A stretch of 61,854 bases of DNA from Rhodanobacteraceae bacterium (GTDB taxonomy: Bacteria > Pseudomonadota > Gammaproteobacteria > Xanthomonadales > Ahniellaceae): contig JADJFT010000005.1 of the NCBI GenBank assembly GCA_016708465.1, positions 207,501 to 269,354 of the forward strand, given 5' to 3'. This document shows positions 9,815 through 18,105 of this stretch, piece after piece. Both the position numbers and the translations under genes were made by a program. The notes under the pieces were generated by a model. It had not been told where the DNA came from and searched no databases. It was given only the letters and a program-made list of their open reading frames with translations. The first letter of the stretch is position 1; each line of letters opens with the position of its first letter.

Positions 9815-11452
9815 ATGGCCCATGACGCAAGCACACATCACGACGACCACGATCACAAGCCACATGGCTTCGTGAATCGCTGGCTCTATGCCACGAACCA
9901 CAAGGACATCGGTACGATGTACTTGGTGTTCTCGCTGGTCATGTTCTTCCTCGGCGGTTTGATGGCGATGGTCATCCGCGGCGAGTTGATGTTCCCCGGT
10001 TTGCAGTTGATCGAGCCGGAGTTTTTCAACCAAATGACCACCATGCACGCGTTGGTGATGATCTTTGGCGCGGTCATGCCGGCCTTCGTTGGCCTCGCCA
10101 ACTGGATGATCCCGATGATGGTCGGGGCGCCGGACATGGCCTTGCCGCGCATGAACAACTGGTCGTTCTGGATCATGCCGTTCGCGTTCACAACCTTGCT
10201 GTTGCCACTCGCACTCAAGGTGTTCTTTGACATCGGCGGCGGTGGCCCGGCGGGCGGCTGGACGCTCTATCCGCCGTTGTCCTTGCAAGGCGGCGATTCG
10301 GTCGCGTTCACCATCTTCGCAGTGCATATGATGGGTATCAGTTCGATCATGGGTGCGATCAACATCATCGCGACCATCCTCAACATGCGTGCCCCGGGCA
10401 TGGATCTGCTGAAAATGCCGGTATTCGTTTGGTCGTGGCTGATCACCGCGTTCTTGCTGATTGCGGTGATGCCGGTACTCGCCGGTGCCGTGACCATGCT
10501 GCTGACCGACAAGTTCTTCGGCACCACATTTTTCTCCGCCACCGGCGGTGGCGATCCGGTGATGTTCCAGCACATTTTCTGGTTCTTCGGACATCCCGAG
10601 GTCTACATCATGATCCTGCCGGCGTTCGGGATCGTGTCGGAAATCATTCCGACGTTTTCACGCAAGCCGCTGTTCGGCTACAAGGCCATGGTTTATGCGA
10701 TCGCTTCGATCGCGTTCCTGAGCTTCATCGTCTGGGCGCACCACATGTTCACGGTCGGTATGCCGCTCGGTGGCGAGCTGTTCTTCATGTACGCGACGAT
10801 GCTGATCGCCGTGCCGACCGGCATCAAGGTGTTCAACTGGGTGTTCACCATGTGGAAGGGTTCGATGACGTTCGAGACGCCGATGTTGTTCGCGCTCGCC
10901 TTCGTCATTTTGTTCTCGATCGGCGGTTTCTCCGGGCTGATGCTTGCGATTGTGCCGGCCGATTTCCAGTACCACGACACCTATTTCGTCGTTGCGCACT
11001 TCCACTATGTGTTGGTGACCGGCGCGATCTTCTCGGTGATGGCCGCGGTCTACTACTGGCTGCCGAAGTGGACCGGTCGCATGTACAACGAACGCCTCGG
11101 CAAGATTCATTTCTGGGCCTCGGCGATTTCCGTGAACGTGCTGTTCTTCCCCCAGCACTTCCTCGGTTTGGCCGGTATGCCACGCCGTATCCCGGACTAC
11201 AACGTCGCGTTCGCCGATTGGAATCTGGTGTCGTCGCTCGGCGGTTTCGCGTTCGGCCTGACACAACTCTTGTTCGCGTACATCGTCTGGGATTGTTCGC
11301 GAAACAAGTCATTGGCCAAGGCCACCGATCAGGTTTGGGAAGGTGCACACGGTTTGGAGTGGACTTTGTCCTCGCCGCCGCCGTACCACAGCTTCACAAC
11401 ACCGCCGGTGATCACGGACAGCATGCTCGCACACGGCAACGTGGCGCACTGA
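9815..11452 (+). CDS. ctaD: Cytochrome c oxidase subunit I (aa3-type)
   Basis: This is the 545-residue catalytic subunit holding heme a and the heme a3-CuB centre. Family motifs include NHKDIGTMYL at the N-terminus, FFGHPEVYIMILPAFG (CuB histidine and the cross-linked tyrosine), WAHHMFTVG, and HDTYFVVAHFHYVL with the heme ligands. The D- and K-channel regions look intact. The ATG at 9815 is preceded by a good ribosome site (ctggagatc). Confidence 0.98.
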   Translation: MAHDASTHHDDHDHKPHGFVNRWLYATNHKDIGTMYLVFSLVMFFLGGLMAMVIRGELMFPGLQLIEPEFFNQMTTMHALVMIFGAVMPAFVGLANWMIPMMVGAPDMALPRMNNWSFWIMPFAFTTLLLPLALKVFFDIGGGGPAGGWTLYPPLSLQGGDSVAFTIFAVHMMGISSIMGAINIIATILNMRAPGMDLLKMPVFVWSWLITAFLLIAVMPVLAGAVTMLLTDKFFGTTFFSATGGGDPVMFQHIFWFFGHPEVYIMILPAFGIVSEIIPTFSRKPLFGYKAMVYAIASIAFLSFIVWAHHMFTVGMPLGGELFFMYATMLIAVPTGIKVFNWVFTMWKGSMTFETPMLFALAFVILFSIGGFSGLMLAIVPADFQYHDTYFVVAHFHYVLVTGAIFSVMAAVYYWLPKWTGRMYNERLGKIHFWASAISVNVLFFPQHFLGLAGMPRRIPDYNVAFADWNLVSSLGGFAFGLTQLLFAYIVWDCSRNKSLAKATDQVWEGAHGLEWTLSSPPPYHSFTTPPVITDSMLAHGNVAH

Positions 11453-11462
11453 GGCGGCCGAG

Positions 11463-11591
11463 ATGATCACGACCGATCGCTCTGAACTCGATCATCGCCG
11501 TGCCGCTGCGAAGCTTACGGCGTGGATCCTTGCGGGTGTCGTATTCGGAATCTACGGATTGTTCTGGATGAGCGGCGTTCTTGGCTCATGA
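11463..11591 (+). CDS. Small single-helix membrane protein of the cox operon
   Basis: A 42-residue ORF, too short for most gene callers, lies in the short gap between ctaD and ctaG. Residues 1-18 are charged; residues 19-41 form one hydrophobic helix (LTAWILAGVVFGIYGLFWM). Its TGA overlaps the ctaG ATG by four bases (ATGA), so it is almost certainly translated with ctaG. Comparable tiny membrane proteins occur at this place in other gammaproteobacterial cox operons; a role in oxidase assembly is an inference from position. Confidence 0.75.
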   Translation: MITTDRSELDHRRAAAKLTAWILAGVVFGIYGLFWMSGVLGS

Positions 11592-12163
11592 CCAACCCGA
11601 ACCTCCAGCAACGCAATGCACGCGTGCTGCGCTGGGCGCTGGCCGCGACCGCGGCGGCGTTCGCGTTCGGCTTCGCGTTGGCACCGTTTTACGATGTGCT
11701 GTGCGAGAAGGTATTCGGCATCCGACCGACCCAGACTGCCAGCGAAGCGACCGCTTGCGCGGGTGGCGTCGTCCAAGACCGTGAGTTGTTGGTCGAGTTC
11801 GACACCAGCATCAGTCCAGAATTGCCGTGGCGCCTCGATGCCGCCAAGAAGTCAGTCAAGGTGCGTCCTTGCGAACCTGCAACAGTGACGTTCACCGCGA
11901 CCAATGACGGCCGCCTCACGCTGACGGGTCGGGCAATTTTCACGGTCGCGCCGGCCGAAGCAGCGATCCATCTCAGCAAGACCGAATGTTTTTGTTTCAC
12001 AGAACAAGAGCTCGAGGCGGGCCAATCACGAGAGATGCCGGTGCGCTTCGTGATCGACGACCAGCTTCCTGCGGATGTCAGTCGCCTGACCTTTCGCTAC
12101 GTGTTCAACCCGGTGGCAAAACCGCTCGCGATGACGAGTGCGGTGTCGCCACCCAACAGCTAA
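11588..12163 (+). CDS. ctaG: Cytochrome c oxidase assembly protein CtaG/Cox11
   Basis: A copper chaperone that delivers CuB to subunit I. The 191-residue product has one N-terminal transmembrane helix (about 14-32) followed by a periplasmic immunoglobulin-like domain. The copper-binding motif ECFCFTEQ is present, with the FDTSISPELPW region typical of Cox11 before it. The ATG at 11588, inside the ATGA overlap with the preceding small gene, gives the usual family length; a longer frame upstream overlaps that gene and is rejected. Confidence 0.95.
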   Translation: MTNPNLQQRNARVLRWALAATAAAFAFGFALAPFYDVLCEKVFGIRPTQTASEATACAGGVVQDRELLVEFDTSISPELPWRLDAAKKSVKVRPCEPATVTFTATNDGRLTLTGRAIFTVAPAEAAIHLSKTECFCFTEQELEAGQSREMPVRFVIDDQLPADVSRLTFRYVFNPVAKPLAMTSAVSPPNS

Positions 12164-12179
12164 ACCATCGGGGACCATC

Positions 12180-13058
12180 ATGGGCCAGACAGAGACGCAC
12201 GATCCGAACATCTACTACGTCCCGCACGCCAGTCGCTGGCCGATCATCGCCACGCTCGCGCTGTTCACGACCATGATCGGTGCCGCACTGACCGTCAACA
12301 AGGTCGCAGTCGGGCACTACGTGTTGTATGCCGGTTTGGCGGCGCTTGTCTTCATGCTGTTCGGCTGGTTTGGCGATGTCATCCGCGAGTCGGTGAAGGG
12401 TTTTTACAATCGTCAGGTCGACGTCAGTTTCCGCATGGGGATGATCTGGTTCATCTTCTCCGAGGTGATGTTCTTCGCGGCCTTTTTTGGCGCCCTGTTC
12501 TACGCGCGTATGTTCGTAGTGCCGTGGCTGGGTGGTGAGGGTGATGGTGCGCTCACTCACGAATTCATCTGGAGTGGCTACAGCTCGGCATGGCCGACCA
12601 ATGGTCCGCTCAAGGTCGGCGGAATGTTCGAGACCATCGGTGCGTGGGGCCTGCCGTTCCTGAATACGTTGATCCTGCTGACCTCTGGCATCACCGTCAC
12701 CATCGCGCATCACGCGCTACGTGCGGGTGAACGCGGCAAGTTGCTGACATTTCTCGGCGTCACGGTCGCGCTTGGCATGCTGTTCCTCTACTTCCAAGCA
12801 ACCGAGTACTACCACGCTTATCACGAGCTCGGCCTCACGCTGGGTTCCGGCATCTACGGCAGCACGTTCTTCATGCTCACCGGCTTCCATGGTCTGCACG
12901 TGACGCTCGGAACGATCATGCTGCTGGTGATCTGGTTCCGCTGCGCCAAAGGCCACTTCTCGCGTGACCACCACTTCGGCTTCGAGGCCGTTGCTTGGTA
13001 TTGGCACTTTGTTGACGTGGTCTGGCTCGGCCTGTTCCTGTTCGTTTACGTGCTGTAA
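12180..13058 (+). CDS. ctaE: Cytochrome c oxidase subunit III
   Basis: A 292-residue, seven-helix subunit III. Recognisable parts are YYVPHASRWPI at the N-terminus, FIFSEVMFFAAFFGA, the TGFHGLHVTLG motif and the C-terminal WYWHFVDVVWLGLF. The ATG at 12180 follows ggggacc and comes just after the ctaG stop. An inverted repeat after the stop may end this part of the operon. Confidence 0.97.
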   Translation: MGQTETHDPNIYYVPHASRWPIIATLALFTTMIGAALTVNKVAVGHYVLYAGLAALVFMLFGWFGDVIRESVKGFYNRQVDVSFRMGMIWFIFSEVMFFAAFFGALFYARMFVVPWLGGEGDGALTHEFIWSGYSSAWPTNGPLKVGGMFETIGAWGLPFLNTLILLTSGITVTIAHHALRAGERGKLLTFLGVTVALGMLFLYFQATEYYHAYHELGLTLGSGIYGSTFFMLTGFHGLHVTLGTIMLLVIWFRCAKGHFSRDHHFGFEAVAWYWHFVDVVWLGLFLFVYVL

Positions 13059-13068
13059 ACAGCATCGA

Positions 13069-13098
13069 AACGCGCGGTTGCAGTTCCAGCCGCGCGTT
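13069..13098 (+). terminator. Hairpin after ctaE
   Basis: A nine-base perfect stem (AACGCGCGG / CCGCGCGTT) with a 12-base loop sits ten bases after the ctaE stop and between convergent genes. No T tract follows on either strand, so it may be a weak terminator or an mRNA-stabilising hairpin. Confidence 0.5.
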
Positions 13099-13124
13099 GT
13101 CGCGCTATCCGAGAACGATAGTGG

Positions 13125-13337
13125 TTAGCGCACGACAACGCCGTGCGGCGCGATCCAGCCCATCCAGATGCTGATGCCGACAAGCGCGAACAACGCGATC
13201 GAAATAGCGATGCGACGGGTCAGGGCATTGACGGTGCGATTGGTCGAGCCCTTGTCGGTCATCATGAAATACAGGCCGGCACCGAGGTTGTAGACAATCG
13301 CGATGAACACGATGACGATGAACAGCTTCTGCCACAT
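13125..13337 (-). CDS. DUF2909-type twin-transmembrane protein
   Basis: A 70-residue protein with two hydrophobic helices (about 5-25 and 43-62) joined by a short polar loop (TDKGSTNRTVNALTRR). This is the layout of the DUF2909 twin-transmembrane family, which is habitually found beside cytochrome oxidase genes. It is transcribed against the operon, in the gap between ctaE and surf1. The start at 13337 is supported by a gaggtg ribosome site; the longer upstream frame overlaps surf1 and is rejected. Function unknown; a link to oxidase biogenesis is inferred from position. Confidence 0.8.
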   Translation of the reverse strand: MWQKLFIVIVFIAIVYNLGAGLYFMMTDKGSTNRTVNALTRRIAISIALFALVGISIWMGWIAPHGVVVR

Positions 13338-13403
13338 AACCCACACCTCGACTGCCGGTTCCGCAACTGCGGGCGCGCAGTATAGGGCGGGGTAACGGCG
13401 GCA

Positions 13404-14120
13404 ATGTTGGCGTTTCGTCAACCTCGTTGGTGGCTGCTGATCCTGTTCATCGCGGCCGAAGTTGGATTCATCGCCGCCGCGCGTTGGCAGTGGCAGCGCG
13501 GCGAGTTCAAGGATCGACGCGCACACGAGTTCGTGCTTGCGCTCGCGAATGCACACCCGGATGCCGTCGCAGACTTCGCGCGCTTGCGCATGCTGCAAGG
13601 GGATTTCGCCGCCGTACAATTGCGCGGTCGCCTGATGACCGATCGGGTTTACCTGCACGACAATCGCATCGTCGATGGTGACTACGGCGTCGATGTCTAT
13701 GTGCCGGTCGCGATTGACGGTGGCTACGTGCTGGTGAACATGGGTTGGATCGCTGCGGATCGTTCACGGCGCACACCGCCGCTGGTGCCGCCGTTGCTGG
13801 ATCACTTCGATGCACGCGGCTTGATCGCTCCAGCGCCGGCCGCTGGTTTGGCATTGGCCGAGGGAAGTGTGCCACCACGTCTGCGCCTGAATATCGATCC
13901 GAACCAGATCGCGCTGGAGGCGCCCCAGTTGTTACCAATGGCCACGCAGGTGTTCTGGCCGGCACCTGATGTCGCATCGCCATTCCGTCGTGATTGGCAG
14001 CCATCGGGCATGCCGGCTGATCGTCACCGCGGCTATGCGCTGCAGTGGGCAAGCTTCGCAGTAGTCAGTTTGATTTTGTTCCTGATTGTCCACTTTCGCC
14101 GCAAGGAAAATCGCCCATGA
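13404..14120 (+). CDS. SURF1 family cytochrome oxidase biogenesis protein
   Basis: A 238-residue protein with one membrane helix at each end (about 9-27 and 212-232) and a periplasmic domain between them, the standard SURF1 topology. Family features are WQWQRGEFKD after the first helix, the central LRGRLM...LHDNRIVDGDYG region and the VNMGWIA motif. SURF1 proteins help insert heme a into subunit I. The stop overlaps the next gene's start (ATGA). Confidence 0.93.
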   Translation: MLAFRQPRWWLLILFIAAEVGFIAAARWQWQRGEFKDRRAHEFVLALANAHPDAVADFARLRMLQGDFAAVQLRGRLMTDRVYLHDNRIVDGDYGVDVYVPVAIDGGYVLVNMGWIAADRSRRTPPLVPPLLDHFDARGLIAPAPAAGLALAEGSVPPRLRLNIDPNQIALEAPQLLPMATQVFWPAPDVASPFRRDWQPSGMPADRHRGYALQWASFAVVSLILFLIVHFRRKENRP

Positions 14121-14662
14121 CCGATGTCCGTAGCGGTCGTCGCATGCTGGTATTCATCGCGCTGGTGTTTGCGGCACCGATTCTGGTCGCCAGTCTGCTC
14201 GCGTTCTCCGGTTGGCTACCGGAGGGGCGGGGCAACTACGGTGAACTGGTCGATCCACCGATGCGCCTCGAACAGTCCGGCACGCTGCGTGCGGGTGGCG
14301 TGTTCGCGTGGGTGACACCGCAGTGGCACTGGACCTTGGTCGTGCGCATCCCCAATGTGTGCGACCGCATTTGCCACGAGCACCTCGATCAGATCGGCAA
14401 CCTGCGCATATCGCTCGGCCGGCACGCCGAGAAGCTGCGCATTGTCATCGATGACGATGTGCCGGCAGACGGTGTGCTGAGCACGGCGCAAGGTGTTTAT
14501 TCGCTGGTCGACCTGCCAAGCGCGTTGCACGAACGATTACATCCGGCGCATACCGATGTCACCTTGGCCTTGGTCGATCCGGCCGGCTACCTGATGCTGC
14601 GATATCCTGAAAAAGCAGATCTGAAGCGCGTGCGCAAGGATCTCGGCAAGTTGATTCGTTGA
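14117..14662 (+). CDS. Membrane-anchored Sco-like protein
   Basis: A 181-residue product with one N-terminal membrane helix (about 10-30) and a periplasmic domain. A C-x3-C motif (CDRICHEHL) sits where Sco copper chaperones carry CxxxCP, followed by LRISLGRHAEKLRIV, which resembles the Sco/thioredoxin fold. The usual proline and the downstream copper-binding histidine of classical Sco proteins are not evident. This gene type regularly sits between surf1 and ctaA. It probably acts in oxidase maturation, but copper binding is not proven by the sequence. Confidence 0.75.
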   Translation: MTDVRSGRRMLVFIALVFAAPILVASLLAFSGWLPEGRGNYGELVDPPMRLEQSGTLRAGGVFAWVTPQWHWTLVVRIPNVCDRICHEHLDQIGNLRISLGRHAEKLRIVIDDDVPADGVLSTAQGVYSLVDLPSALHERLHPAHTDVTLALVDPAGYLMLRYPEKADLKRVRKDLGKLIR

Positions 14663-14672
14663 AGGACTTCCC

Positions 14673-15654
14673 ATGATTTCTCCCCTGTTCCGTCGCTTGT
14701 CCTGGTTCGCGGTCATGCTCGTCTTCGGCGTGATCTTGCTCGGTGCTTATACGCGCTTGTCTCACGCTGGGCTCGGCTGCCCGGATTGGCCGGGCTGTTA
14801 TGGCGAGGCCACTTGGCCAAACCACGAAGCGGAAGTGGCGGCTGCGAATGCCGCACATCCGGATCGACCAGTCGAAGTGCGCAAGGCATGGAAGGAAATG
14901 GTGCACCGCTACTTCGCCGGTTTGTTGATGCTGACGACGTTTGTGCTGGCGGCATTGGCTTGGCGCAATCGCGCATATTTGCCGCAACCACGGCGCGCGG
15001 TGGTGTTCGCCGCGGCCTTCATCTTGTTCCAAGCGGCGCTCGGTATGTGGACGGTGACTTGGAAGCTCAAGCCCATCGTGGTCATGGGCCATCTGCTCGG
15101 CGGCATGGCGACCATGGCATTGCTGGCTTGGACAGCGCTGCGCGCGAACGGTGCACGGCGGCGCGACGGTAAAGCGCGGCTTGGTCGTGGTTGCCTTGGT
15201 CCTAGTGGCATTACAGATCGCTCTCGGTGGCTGGACCAGTGCGAACTACGCCGCGTTCGCCTGTGCGACGGATTACCCGACCTGCCTACAACAATGGTGG
15301 CCGCAGACCGATTTCCGCGAAGCGTTCGTGCTCTGGCGTGGCATCGGCGTCAACTATGAAGGTGGCGTGCTCGATGGTCCGGCACGAACCGCAATTCATC
15401 TGACGCACCGCTGGTTCGCCTTGCTGGTGGCCGGGCACGTGTTGATCCTCGCGGTAAAAGCGATGCGCCAACCGGCGACGCGCAATTATGGTCGCGCCAT
15501 TGCTGCACTGCTGGTGGTGCAGATCACGCTTGGCATCGCAAACGTCAAATTTGGACTGCCGTTGTGGAATGCGACCGCGCACAACGGTGTCGCCGCCGCC
15601 TTGCTGTTCGCACTGATCGCGTTGCTCGCGCGCACCACGCCGGCGCCGCGTTGA
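14673..15654 (+). CDS. ctaA: Heme A synthase CtaA/Cox15 (one frameshift)
   Basis: An integral membrane enzyme that converts heme O to heme A. The first frame gives the N-terminal half with RLSHAGLGCPDWPGCYG and the heme-ligand helix EMVHRYFAG. The second frame gives the C-terminal half with LGGWTSANYAAFACATDYP and the helix containing HLTHRWFALLV. The two halves join if one A is removed from the AAA at 15171-15173, giving ...RRRDGKRGLVVVAL.... The enzyme is essential for the aa3 oxidase encoded just upstream, so a sequencing insertion is more likely than a real loss. The ATG at 14673 follows gaaggac. Confidence 0.9.
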
Positions 15655-15661
15655 GGCCGAT

Positions 15662-16585
15662 ATGCGCCTGATGCATCAGTTCGCGCAGTTCTGGGCGCTG
15701 ACCAAACCGCGTGTGGTTGCCCTGATCGTGTTCACGGCGGTGGTCGGCATGTTCCTCGCTGTCCCGGGCCTGCCGCCTTGGCGTGAGGCCATCGTCGGTT
15801 GCATCGGCATCTGGCTGGCCGCGGCCTCGGCCGCTGCGATCAACCATCTGCTGGATGCGCGTATCGATGCGGTAATGGCGCGGACAGCGCATCGCCCCTT
15901 GCCGACCGGGCAATTGACCCCGCGCCAAGTGTTGTACTTCGCGCTTGCCATCGGTGCGCTGTCGATGCTGCTGCTGGTGGCCTTCGTCAATCTGCTGACT
16001 GCGGTGCTGACCTTCTGTGCGTTGATCGGCTATGCGGTGATCTACACCAGGTTTCTGAAGCGGGCGACACCACAAAATATCGTGCTCGGCGGTGCGGCCG
16101 GCGCGGCGCCGCCGGTGCTGGGCTGGGCCGCAGTGACCGGCACGGTGCACCCGTATGCGCTGCTGCTGTTCCTGATCATCTTCATCTGGACACCGCCGCA
16201 TTTCTGGGCGCTGGCGATTTTCCGTCGCGAAGATTACGCACGCGCCGCGGTACCGATGTTGCCGATCACACATGGTGTTGAATACACGCGCTGGCACGTG
16301 TTGTTTTACACGATTCTGCTGGTGGTCGTGACGCTGTTGCCCTGGCTGACCGGCATGAGTGGCGTGATCTATCTTGGTGGCGCCGTCATACTTGGCGCCG
16401 GCTTCCTCTACTACGCCGTGCGTCTGATGAATCCGCCGAACGAATGGTTCGCGATGGAAACCTTTCGCTATTCGATCATCTATCTGATGGCGCTGTTCGC
16501 ATTCCTGCTGGTCGACCACTATTTGGCCGAACCCATTCAGTTGCGGGTGCCTGCCTCCGTTTTCAAATTCAGCAAGGTCAATTGA
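15662..16585 (+). CDS. ctaB: Protoheme IX farnesyltransferase (heme O synthase)
   Basis: A 307-residue UbiA-family prenyltransferase with about nine membrane helices. It transfers farnesyl diphosphate to heme B, giving heme O, the substrate of CtaA. The first Asp-rich motif is present as NHLLDARIDAVMARTAHRP, and the second conserved region is FIWTPPHFWALAI with YARAAVPMLP after it. It is the last gene of the oxidase cluster and starts seven bases after ctaA. Confidence 0.97.
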   Translation: MRLMHQFAQFWALTKPRVVALIVFTAVVGMFLAVPGLPPWREAIVGCIGIWLAAASAAAINHLLDARIDAVMARTAHRPLPTGQLTPRQVLYFALAIGALSMLLLVAFVNLLTAVLTFCALIGYAVIYTRFLKRATPQNIVLGGAAGAAPPVLGWAAVTGTVHPYALLLFLIIFIWTPPHFWALAIFRREDYARAAVPMLPITHGVEYTRWHVLFYTILLVVVTLLPWLTGMSGVIYLGGAVILGAGFLYYAVRLMNPPNEWFAMETFRYSIIYLMALFAFLLVDHYLAEPIQLRVPASVFKFSKVN

Positions 16586-16812
16586 ATTCGGTGCTTTGTC
16601 CAGAATTGCGTGTTGGCGATACTCAAAAAGCCGGTAAATTCGAAGAAGCCCCATCGCTGCGGATCAACTTCAAGTCACGTCGCGAATCGCATGCCCTCAC
16701 CGAGGATGTGCGTTACTACAACGATCTGAAAACGGCGCTTGCGGACGACGCGAATAATACCGACGCGATACGCGACGTCCGCCGTGAGATGCCTGCGACC
16801 TGATCGTTTGCG
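16586..16812. other. Convergent intergenic region
   Basis: These 227 bases separate the convergent ends of ctaB and the TPR membrane protein gene. A plus-strand frame through here ends at 16803 (last residues DVRREMPAT) and reads plausibly as protein for its last 70 codons. However, it has no start or ribosome site of its own, and upstream it overlaps ctaB in another frame. I see no confident gene or terminator. Confidence 0.4.
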
Positions 16813-18105
16813 TCACGCTTTTGGATGCGTGCTCAGGGAGTGCAGCTGTGCGTCGATCTCCGGCATCAATGGATCGTTGGGCCGTAACGTCTTGAGTTGC
16901 GTCAGCAGTTGCAGGGCTTGGTCGTCTTGGCTGAGTTTTTCGATCATCAGTTTTGCCGCAAACAAATAGTTGCACGCGATGTCCTTGTGCTTTGGCCAGC
17001 GCTTGTGAAAACCGGCGATCACTTTCAGCGCGAGCGGATGTTGCCCAATTTGAGCGGCGCGTTGTGCCAAGCGATAGGTGTCGTCGGCGATGTCGGCGCT
17101 GAAGGTCGGATCCAGTGCGAAGCTCACGTGCAGGATCTCGATGCAGCGTTTGAGGTTGTCTTGCGCGAGCAGCACCGGCACGTACCCTTGCGCGTGGCGT
17201 AGTAGTTCCGACGTGTCCTGTTTCGACGCCAGTAGCTTGCGGTAGTGCTCGTGCAGCAGCACGGTTCCGCCGCGCGTCGCGATGTGTTCGCGCAAGCGCA
17301 GCGCGGCCTCGTCGGCGCGATCCGCCTTGACCAAGGCCTCGGCCTCGTCGACCAATCCTTGGTCCGGGTCGGCACGCAGCGCCTGCAACTTTTTCGGCAC
17401 TTCGTCGCGCTTGATGTCGTGACCGATGCGATCGGCGTATTGGTAAACCAGATAGCCCATCAGGTGAAAGCTGGCGACCAAAACGAAGTGGGTGAAAAAC
17501 CAGGCCAGCAAAAAGGTGACGATGCCCGGCACTATCGGGATCGCCTCAGCGAGCGCCTGTGCGCCGACACCGCCGAGTTGATATAGCCCGCATAACACCG
17601 CTACCGCGAAATACGGCCAGCCAAACGCGTGCATCAGCTCCAGCCAACTGGCTGGATTCAGTGCTGCCCAGATGTTGTTGGTCATCGCCAATGTAATGGT
17701 GGCGCCGGGAATCGCGATAACCACAAACAGACCCCAGAGCAGCATGCCGGGGACGCCGAGCAAGTGACCGAAGCCGAGAACGCCGAGCACCAGCATCAAC
17801 CACAGCAGGAGTTGCAGCTTGATCTGGCCCCATGCCTGCGATTCGCTGATCTGCATGCTGTACTCCGGCGCATCGAGCCGGCCATGCGCGGTCTGCACCA
17901 ACACTTCGGCGGCATATTTCAAAATGCCCGCCCACAGCACCAGCGACACCACGGTGCCTCCGATCCATCCCAGCGGCAACTGATCGGCTAGACGCAGCGC
18001 GGTGAACAACAATACGTTGGTGATCGCACCGGATTGCAGCGGATACGTTGAAATCGCACCTAAGCGTTGCCAGAACGGGACAATGCGAGCGACCGGCGGG
18101 TTCAT
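16813..18105 (-). CDS. Multi-spanning membrane protein with C-terminal TPR-like helices
   Basis: A 430-residue protein of unknown function. Residues about 1-230 hold six or so hydrophobic segments (for example LLLWLMLVLGVLGFGHLLGV and LLAWFFTHFVLVASFHLMG). Residues about 250-425 are cytoplasmic-looking helical repeats resembling TPRs (ADRADEAALRLREHI, GQHPLALKVIAGFHKRWP, DDQALQLLTQLKTLRPNDP). The start overlaps the stop of the upstream MscS-type gene by four bases (ATGA), so the two are co-translated. A scaffold or regulatory role is possible, but nothing in the sequence specifies one. Confidence 0.8.
   Translation of the reverse strand: MNPPVARIVPFWQRLGAISTYPLQSGAITNVLLFTALRLADQLPLGWIGGTVVSLVLWAGILKYAAEVLVQTAHGRLDAPEYSMQISESQAWGQIKLQLLLWLMLVLGVLGFGHLLGVPGMLLWGLFVVIAIPGATITLAMTNNIWAALNPASWLELMHAFGWPYFAVAVLCGLYQLGGVGAQALAEAIPIVPGIVTFLLAWFFTHFVLVASFHLMGYLVYQYADRIGHDIKRDEVPKKLQALRADPDQGLVDEAEALVKADRADEAALRLREHIATRGGTVLLHEHYRKLLASKQDTSELLRHAQGYVPVLLAQDNLKRCIEILHVSFALDPTFSADIADDTYRLAQRAAQIGQHPLALKVIAGFHKRWPKHKDIACNYLFAAKLMIEKLSQDDQALQLLTQLKTLRPNDPLMPEIDAQLHSLSTHPKA

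Noticed and set aside
9809..11348. Long minus-strand and alternative plus-strand ORFs across ctaD
   Set aside because: They are shadows of a highly conserved oxidase gene; their translations are repetitive in Arg/His/Asp and lack any motif.
16444..16803. A 119-codon plus-strand ORF after ctaB
   Set aside because: It begins inside ctaB in another frame and has no ribosome site or domain; only its last 70 codons look protein-like, so it is mentioned under the intergenic entry only.
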